Part shown: piece by piece, positions 57,476 through 64,000 of the stretch
Layout of the letters: every line of letters begins with the position of its first letter
How positions within the stretch are numbered: position 1 is the first letter of the stretch
Assembly: GCA_029718625.1 (NCBI GenBank)
Contig: CM056376.1
Span: 21,564,701-21,628,700 of the forward strand
DNA: 64,000 nt
Reading direction: 5' to 3'
Origin: Synaphobranchus kaupii
Taxonomy: Eukaryota > Chordata > Actinopteri > Anguilliformes > Synaphobranchidae
Program-made: the position numbers and the translations under genes
The notes under the pieces: generated by a model
What the model was told of the DNA's origin: nothing
The model's database searches: none
What the model saw: only the letters and a program-made list of their open reading frames with translations

Positions 57476-60400
57476 CTGGAGGAGCAAAAAGCAACGATTG
57501 AACGTTTTATAAACTACCTTCCTGTCCTCCATTTTACGTTTCTTTCTCTTTGGTGGTTGGACAACAGCCTGGCCAAACCCCGCCCTCTCTTCCTCTGATA
57601 GGCTGAAATATTTGGCCTTCGCACAAGGTTGAGATGTTTCTCTAGATCCAAGGCCCAGATTGAGACCTAAGTACTCGGTGGAGAGGTCCTCTCCTATGCG
57701 AGAGGCTCTCGTGTCTTTTGTCATGGCTTAAACAACTTGCATTCTGCAGAATCTACCATGCAAATATCAGAAAAACAACATGCAGCTATCCTCAAGCTCT
57801 TTCCAAAGCTTTCAGTCTGTGAGGGATTAGTATACATGCTGAGCCTGTGCACAAGAGCTTTGGAAAGCAGCCTGTTGTCAATCTCACAGAAGAATAAAAG
57901 GTGACAGAGCTGGAGGGATCTTCATTCCCTTCCCACCCGTTCTACCTGGGCGGGGTGGTTTGATAACCAATAGAATACATGCGGCTAGGCTGTAAAGGAG
58001 AACAGTAGAACAGGCTGTCTACGGCTTTGAGGAGGACCCCAGTGAGGTCCACGTTCCTCCCCCGCGAAAGTATCACCTCGCCTCTTCACAGTATTACCTC
58101 AGCACTGCCAATCCGTTTGGCAAAGAGCAGAGAGCTGGACAACGAAGCAGAATCCCCTCATGGATCATTCTAGTACATTTCAGGCTGTGGACCTTAGACG
58201 TGAGACAGTCTATTCAACAGTCATCCTCTTAACTTATTTTGAAGGTATTACACCTTGTCAAATGATCGGGATTTGAATGTATTACCTTTCTGTTTAATGC
58301 TGACCTGGGCCCCGTTTCTCAAAAGGATCTTGGGTAAAGATCATCTTCGTCATCTATTTTGTTTTATATTACTTTCATTGTTTTTCGTCATTTGTTTTTA
58401 GACTTTCATCCTCTATTTTTATTATCTTTTTTATGTAATGTCAGTAAATTTGAATCGTTGTGCTCATAAAATTAATAAAGCACAAACACAAAACACTCTG
58501 AAGATGATCTTAACTGCTTTTGGGAAACGGGGCCCTATGTTGTTTTAGAACGCATTTAAGTGGAAATACCGTGATTTTTTTTGAAGGGTCTGGTGCAATA
58601 AATACTTGCACTCCTAGTCAGATTTGTATGATTGCAAATCGAAAGTAAGCTGAAAGCAAGTGTGAGGAGTGATGGATGGGTACAGAGTGGAGGAGGCATG
58701 TGTACCCTGCACGTGTGGGAAGAGTCTGGACCTGTTTCATACCTAGATGCAGCTGTCCCAGGAATCACCTCGTACACGTACACGCCCGAGTTTACATCAG
58801 GGAAGTCTCTGTCACGGTCCTTCAGATCTCTGATCATACTGAGATGACAAGAGCGGGATTTATTAGGGAGAAAAAGTGGGTGTGTTCTGTTAACGACTTT
58901 CTGGGTACTCAAAGTGGACGTACATTGCTGAAGCTACAGCAAGTTTCAGCTCGCATGGATTCCCACAATAGTAAGAGAAGGTGGAGATCCTGATGTGTTG
59001 AGGTATAGTGTTGGTGCCGCGGCGCAATTAACTTACGCTGCTGAAAGCTGTAGCATTCTCACTCCCATGTACTTCTTTTTAGGAAGTGTCTTTCCTAAAA
59101 GGTCAAAAAAGGATTTCGGTTACATAATGTACAACTTGGTTCAGAAACGGCATCCTGTCCTCACTGTACCTCCTAATTAGTTCGGGGTGAAACGGAGTGC
59201 CACGCAGCTGGTGTTAACGATATATTTACCTGCGCTGAATAAAAATTCCACCTACCTTTTATTTGTCTGTCGTAGGAGTCCGTGAGGAACTGGCGTATTT
59301 TGTCTGAAGGAATTGCGAATGAGATGCCTGCTGTGACTTTCAAAGTGTTTATTCCAACAACCTCCCCATCCTTCAATACAAATAAATATATTGTGAAGGG
59401 GGGGGGGGGTTCATTCATTCAAAAATTGATTTACTGGAACGCAGGAAGAATACATGAATGTGAACAACATTTAGGCAACAGAAGAAACTGCAGTACAACC
59501 TTGCTGTAAAACCCTCCCCATAAAGGAAAATACTTAAATATGATAATGGCACAGCTGATTTCAAACTTACAAGGCCATCAACCTTGGGCTTTTTTCTCAT
59601 TTACTTTTTTTTTTTTTTGGTGTTGCACAAAGTACTGTACATCATAAATGGTACAGTACAGAAAGACTCCCATAAGACATAGCAGGGCGTTCCTAAAACT
59701 TGTGCATGAAGTTGCCCAGTGCTGCCTGACGGTACCTCGCTACAATATGTTTTTCTTTTGAAATGTTCATTTTAAAGTGACAGTAAGGAAGCAGCTCCTG
59801 TGGGTAAAAGTGAACTGATAAGGTAACAATTGTTAGAGAAAAAAAAAAAAGTTTTCCCATGTAAATAGATCTGCGGTCAAAGCAGAAGTTGTATCGACTT
59901 GATCGTATCCTCTCATGATACATGTTTTAACGGAAAACTACCAAGTTATTTCCTGAACTGCACGTGTATGTAGGTTTACATTATCGCAAAGGTTTTTCTA
60001 TATGAAACGGACTAAACATACAGCTATTACTGGGAAGCTATAGACTAGAATATCCCCTGAGGCATTTATTACTAGTGCAGTGATGCACCCTACAGTCCAT
60101 ATCCAATCCTGATCGTACTAGTACTGACTGCAGCCAGGAGTCCGGAGCAGCTCCACACACGATGCATCCCAATATTCTTCACTCCCCACCTCCACACCTC
60201 CACTCCTACTACCACTACCACTCCTCTACCACTCCTCTCCTACCCGGAAATATGCAAAACTGCCTTAACGTTTTGAGTACAAGTATTTGCATGTACAGTA
60301 TCCAATGTACATGACATTGCGGTTTGCGTCGAGACATTAATATGTAAGCATTAATACTTAATTAAGACGTAATTAGATTAAAACACAAAGGTCCGTTTCC

Positions 60401-63400
60401 GGGGCACGGAGTAGAGGAGTGGTAGTGGAGGAGTAAAGGTGGCATTTTTCGACTATTGGGACGCACCCACAGTGTCTCCCAGAGAGGAAGCGCTTCGCTC
60501 AGAATTCCCTGCCCCCATCGCACATTAGCGCCTCCGCTGGCCGCTCCGACGCCTGCCATCTGCGCAGTGCTCCCGTCCAACTACCGCTGAGCCGCCGGCC
60601 GAGATTACAGCGGCTGTCAGCGTGTGTTTCAGGGGACGGCCGCGCTAATGTGTTCCCTCCTCAAATTTCACAGAGTGGGGTGGGCCTGTCGTTACAATTT
60701 TATATTCCAAGTAAAAGGGCAAAAAAATAAGTTTTTAGAAAACATGTCCATTCCCCCAATGAGTCAGGAAAAGAAAAACAGTTGAAGGCAAAAAAAAAAA
60801 GGTTTGGTTTGAGCGATGCCCCTGGGTTTGCATCAGGAACTTGAATTGGCATGCTGCAGCCTGACTGCTGCAGAAACACACTATGCACAAGCAGACTCTC
60901 CATTTGGGTAGTAAATAAAAGGTAACTCAGAAACGGTAAATATTAAACACTGGTTATCCACCCTTTAGACGCTTTATTAATGAAAACAAAACTGCACAAA
61001 CTAACAGTAGCGTGTTTCAATGGCACGTGCTTGATTCAGAGGTTCTTTACTTTGCTTCCTTCCAACAGAACAAGTAATGTGACCATGAGTGCTTTGTGAC
61101 CATGAGTGCTTTGTGACCATGAGTGCTTTGTGACCATGAGTGCTTTGTCTCTGAGATAAAAAAAGCCTCACACATCACATTGTGTGTTTAGCTTGTGAAA
61201 AACGTTTTCCGTTCAAAATATTATCATCCACTTCTATTGCTTTCAATAAAGTGCTTTGTCATGACTTACCAAGTTAACCAGTGGGCCCCCTGAGTTGCCA
61301 TACTGTAGAAGAACAGAAAAATAATGAACGGTTTTTACAATCTTAATTTTACACCATTTAAAGGAAGAACAGATGTGTACAGATTTCTGGCAGAAGCAGG
61401 GGCAGCTGAAGTAGTGTGTTGCTGATGTAAGCGAACATGGTTTCTGGCCTTGACTCACGTTGATGATGGCGTCGGTCTGAATGTACTCCATGTCTGAGTC
61501 CTTAAGCCCCAGCTCGTGGCCACCCCTCTGCGTGGTGCTGACGATGCCGGTGGTCACTGTGTTCTGCAGGGAGAAGGGGCTGCCCACAGCCACCACAAAC
61601 TCCCCTGGCCGCAGGTCCGACGAGCGGCCCAGGAGGAGCACGGGCAGGTGGTTCTGGGAAAACCGATAACACCGGGACTCACCGATAGCCTTGTTTTTTT
61701 TTAAAGATATCTTTTTAGGACTTTTTCAGATTTGTTGGACAGTACAGTTCGGAGAGACGGGTAGAATGGGGAGCGAGGGAGAGTCGCGCGACGAAGGTCG
61801 CGCGGTCGGATTCGAACCGCCGACGTCGCGGCACGCAACGCGCGAGTGGACGACCGAGACACCCCCAATAGCCTTCTGTTTTTATTTATTTATTTATTTA
61901 TTTTTACACGGATGACGAGATGCCTTTCGGAAGGCTTACAGTGGTCCCGCAAATGTTGCCAGATTAAGCCTATCGCGCTTTCTCTGGCGCCTACGGACAG
62001 GTCTGTCCGTCACAGCGACTGTGGATCAGCGAGAGCCCTTCGGCGGCGCCCCGTCCCTGCCTGCCGACGCACGTCGCCTCTTGTCGAGGCGGAATGCTGT
62101 TCTGTTTTATCGCCGGGATGCGAATCGCACGCGCACGCTATGACCCCTGCTTCCCTGCACCCGGGGCCTAAAGCCGTGCTCCATCGCTGCGAGCCTCCGG
62201 CAACCTCTCTGCACTGCAGCTGGAGGGAGGGACGAGGAGCTGTCGGCACCAGGCGGCTTCATTGCGCCTCCCTTACGCCTCCCTTCCATTGTGCAATCCC
62301 TGCGGGGCACCGCACTCTCTTTATTTATCTCCCAAGTACGCCGCAGCGCTGATGTGGTTCATCTCTAATCTGCTACATAATGTGCTGTGGCAAGGATTAC
62401 ACCACTGTTACCTGATTCTTAGGAACGTGACGTGAAGCGCCTTGAGAAACCCCTGTGAATACTGCCATTTCTTCCTAATGCCCACTTTGAGAAGTAGCTT
62501 TGTTCGTGCTGTTCATTCAACCCTTATCCGAATATGGTTTGACTATGACATTTCATTTAGCATCTGGCTTATTAGTCATTGATTCTATTTCTGTATTAAT
62601 CTGATTTAATACAGGGCACGGAATGCTCAATTAATTGGAAGATGGTTTTTATCTGACTTTTTATCTGCACAATCACCCCCTCAACACCATGTTTCAGGTA
62701 AAAAGCTGTTGAGGGATGTCGGATCAAGATCTGAATTCAATTAACAACTCAATCAAACCTAATTAACAAAGCTCTTCTGGAAGGGAATCCAGCGTATAGG
62801 ACGCAGCAGGTCCCGAGGACATGCTTTGTGCAATGTACTATCAACGAGAAGCCTGTTGGCCTATTGACCAGCACAGTGTCTCTGGTTGAGTAAGCTAGTT
62901 ATCAGATATTTTGTTGCACAGTGAGGTCCCGGAATAAAGGATTTGATAAATAAATTGGCTGTCTTTTTTTGTCCAGGGATCTCTTAATACTGTACAGAGG
63001 AGCTATTTACAAGAGTGGTTGTCAGAAAGGTAGCACATGTTTAGCATCCTCGCACCTGCGAAGGCTGAAATGAGCTGGAACTGTGGGTTTCTGCCACCAG
63101 AAGCAATACCCCGGGAGGAAATCAGACTGCAAACTGACTGTGTCAAGTAGTGGAATCTAATTTTAGTCAGCAAAAGCCCTTTCTGGCATGCTCTTGGTAC
63201 ATCTGCTGGACTCGTTCCCTGGGACTAATTCACTTGCAGCCTCTTTGATGTTAGTTATTGATGACAAGCCAGTGGGACCGGGCTGATGTAAACTGCAAAA
63301 CAAAACAACACAAAAAAAGATTGGATGTTGGCGTGGGAGGGGGGTGGGCGGGCGGGCGGGCACTCACATTTGACTCAATTTTAATGAGCGCAATGTCTAG

Positions 63401-63572
63401 TTTCTGGTCCACATCCTTGACGGTGGCTTCATGCTGAGCCCCGCTCTTCAGCTCTACGTTGATGCGCTGCTTGTTGGACAGAACGTGCGCGTTGGTGACG
63501 ATCCAGCCTTCCTCTGACACAATGAACCCTGAACCAGTGGACACTGGGATTTCCTGCTGGGAGAACGGCAAT
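57310..63572 (-). CDS. htra4: HtrA serine peptidase 4, seven 3' exons (5' part off the right edge)
   Basis: Minus-strand exons in order: 63572-63368, 61653-61459, 61302-61270, 59370-59256, 59094-59037, 58838-58743, 57475-57310, all in phase. The trypsin-like protease carries the catalytic triad His in TNAHV, Asp in LDIALIKI and Ser in GNSGGPLVN. The segment KKKYMGVRM leads into the PDZ domain, ending VPEEVD. HTRA4 rather than HTRA1 is supported by GTAASSSGL and [11 protein letters not shown] in the PDZ domain and by the TACC1-PLEKHA2-TM2D2 neighbours. HtrA1/3/4 are secreted proteases with an N-terminal IGFBP/Kazal module, which must lie beyond 64000. Confidence 0.94.
58307..58535. mobile_element. 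MITE with GGGCCCCGTTTC ends (229 bp)
   Basis: Left GGGCCCCGTTTCTCAAAAG, right CTTTTGGGAAACGGGGCCC, then AAGATGATCTT-type inner matches. It lies in the htra4 intron before the last exon. No clear target duplication. Confidence 0.75.
58743..58838 (-). CDS. htra4: htra4 exon (first half of PDZ domain)
   Basis: CATCTCAG acceptor and GTATGA donor. [20 protein letters not shown] then [11 protein letters not shown] and two bases of Ser. Confidence 0.95.
59037..59094 (-). CDS. htra4: htra4 58-nt exon (linker to PDZ)
   Basis: CCTTTTAG acceptor and GTAAGT donor. It completes Gly, then [18 protein letters not shown] and two bases of Ala. Confidence 0.9.
59256..59370 (-). CDS. htra4: htra4 exon (end of protease domain)
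   Basis: GTATTGAAG acceptor and GTAGGT donor. [20 protein letters not shown] through [18 protein letters not shown] plus one base of Gly. Confidence 0.95.
60163..60465. mobile_element. MITE family 'GCGTCCCAATATTC', copy 2
   Basis: Begins TGCATCCCAATATTCTTCAC and ends GACTATTGGGACGCA. Shares GGAAATATGCAAAACTG with the copy at 42431. It lies in an htra4 intron in the same plus-strand orientation as copy 1. Confidence 0.7.
61079..61146 (+). repeat. 17-bp tandem repeat, four perfect copies
   Basis: Unit GTGACCATGAGTGCTTT repeated four times without change in an htra4 intron, about 120 bp from the catalytic-Ser exon. Confidence 0.95.
61270..61302 (-). CDS. htra4: htra4 33-nt exon (catalytic Ser)
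   Basis: TTCTACAG acceptor and TTG|GTAAGT donor, eleven codons [11 protein letters not shown], with the nucleophile Ser in GNSGGP. Confidence 0.96.
61459..61653 (-). CDS. htra4: htra4 exon (protease core)
   Basis: TTTCCCAG acceptor and AAC|GTGAGT donor, 65 codons, [20 protein letters not shown] through [15 protein letters not shown] and YIQTDAIIN. Confidence 0.96.
61691..61866 (-). mobile_element. GC-rich tRNA-derived SINE, minus orientation
   Basis: On the minus strand it starts GGGGGTGTCTCGGTCGTCCA, has a B-box GCGGTTCGAATCC, then CCGTCTCTCCGAACTGTACTG and a tail AAAAGATATCTTTAAAAAAA, typical of a fish SINE family. It lies in the htra4 intron 40 bp from an exon. Confidence 0.75.
61867..63367. 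other. htra4 intron, no further gene found
   Basis: A TTTA tract at about 61880-61902, GC-rich sequence to about 62350, then AT-rich sequence and a (GGGC)n stretch at 63346-63361. Open frames here lack homology and splice logic. Confidence 0.4.
63368..63572 (-). CDS. htra4: htra4 exon (catalytic His and Asp)
   Basis: Minus-strand acceptor TGTCTCAG and donor GTGAGT. It reads [20 protein letters not shown] through IVTNAHV (catalytic His), [16 protein letters not shown] (catalytic Asp). Confidence 0.95.
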
Positions 63573-64000
63573 CTGAGACACAAAAAAAAAACAAAACAAC
63601 AATCTGAGACAAAAAAAACAAAACAAACTCAAAAATGTTTGTACTATTATAACACTCAAATATATGCATCAGTGAGCAAATCCAATTCCCAAGAAGGTTT
63701 GTCTGATGTGAAATAGTTTTCCTATACTGTATTTGTATCATTGTATCACTTAAACGTGTGCCTGTAACCATGGACACCGGCTAGAATCACTCAGGACAAA
63801 TCACTGCATGGAATTAACAAACTGCAGCACATTAATTAAGATTAATTTCCCAAGACTCAAAGATTAACTTGAAATCTGCAAGCTTGAAAAAGCTTTGTTT
63901 TTTCCCCCCAAGCAAATGGCATTTAGTTTTTTGACAAAGCTCAATCGATAGCAAAAGTTTATCTAGGCAGCGTAATTAAGAGCGTGTGTGCTGACAAAGC

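Noticed and set aside
57239..57724. 161-residue minus frame as one htra4 exon
   Set aside because: Not the htra4 reading frame. The PDZ-coding exon is 57475-57310 with a clear CTCCTCCAG acceptor.
57790..57870. Possible miRNA hairpin (CTTTCCAAAGCT against AGCTTTGGAAAG)
   Set aside because: Only about 12 paired bases with a long loop, and no known miRNA recognised.

Overview
This is vertebrate nuclear DNA, almost certainly from a ray-finned (teleost-type) fish. Small exons with matching GT...AG junctions are spread through AT-rich, repeat-dense introns. There is a 1.6-kb Tc1/mariner transposon, many fish-type MITEs, two tRNA-derived SINEs and long (CA/GT)n arrays. No bacterial-style genes are present. 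Apart from the exons and one decayed transposase, the long open frames are microsatellite or minisatellite artefacts or antisense shadows.

Genes from left to right: (1) 1065-6507, + strand: the last eight coding exons found of tacc1, encoding the C-terminal TACC coiled coil. (2) 10028-13526, +: a complete three-exon gene for a small secreted, probably GPI-anchored Ly6/uPAR protein. (3) 25866-45755, +: the complete coding region of plekha2 (TAPP2), 11 coding exons and about 414 residues, with two PH domains and a C-terminal PDZ ligand. (4) 49280-53446, +: tm2d2 in four exons, with a one-base frameshift in the last exon. (5) 63572-57310, - strand: seven 3' exons of htra4, with protease and PDZ domains. 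Its 5' exons lie beyond the right edge. From memory, human 8p11 reads TACC1-PLEKHA2-HTRA4-TM2D2-ADAM9, so this is the orthologous block. Here the HTRA4/TM2D2 pair is inverted and a Ly6 gene lies between tacc1 and plekha2.

The genes do not form an operon or one pathway. tacc1 concerns the centrosome and microtubules, plekha2 PI(3,4)P2 signalling, tm2d2 is a two-pass membrane protein, and htra4 a secreted serine protease.

The most unusual feature is that two tandem arrays sit exactly on exon-intron junctions of neighbouring genes. Fifteen 68-bp units copy the end of plekha2 coding exon 1 together with its splice donor (25983-27004). Nine 41-43-bp units copy the splice acceptor and start of tm2d2 exon 3 (about 51486-51852). 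A third minisatellite (30 x 25 bp) fills part of a plekha2 intron. Other notable items are a perfect 37-bp inverted repeat with a 4-base loop at 56292-56369, a mosaic of Tc1-type fragments at 31.6-32.7 kb, two neighbouring hAT-type MITEs with 8-bp target duplications, and a piggyBac-type MITE.
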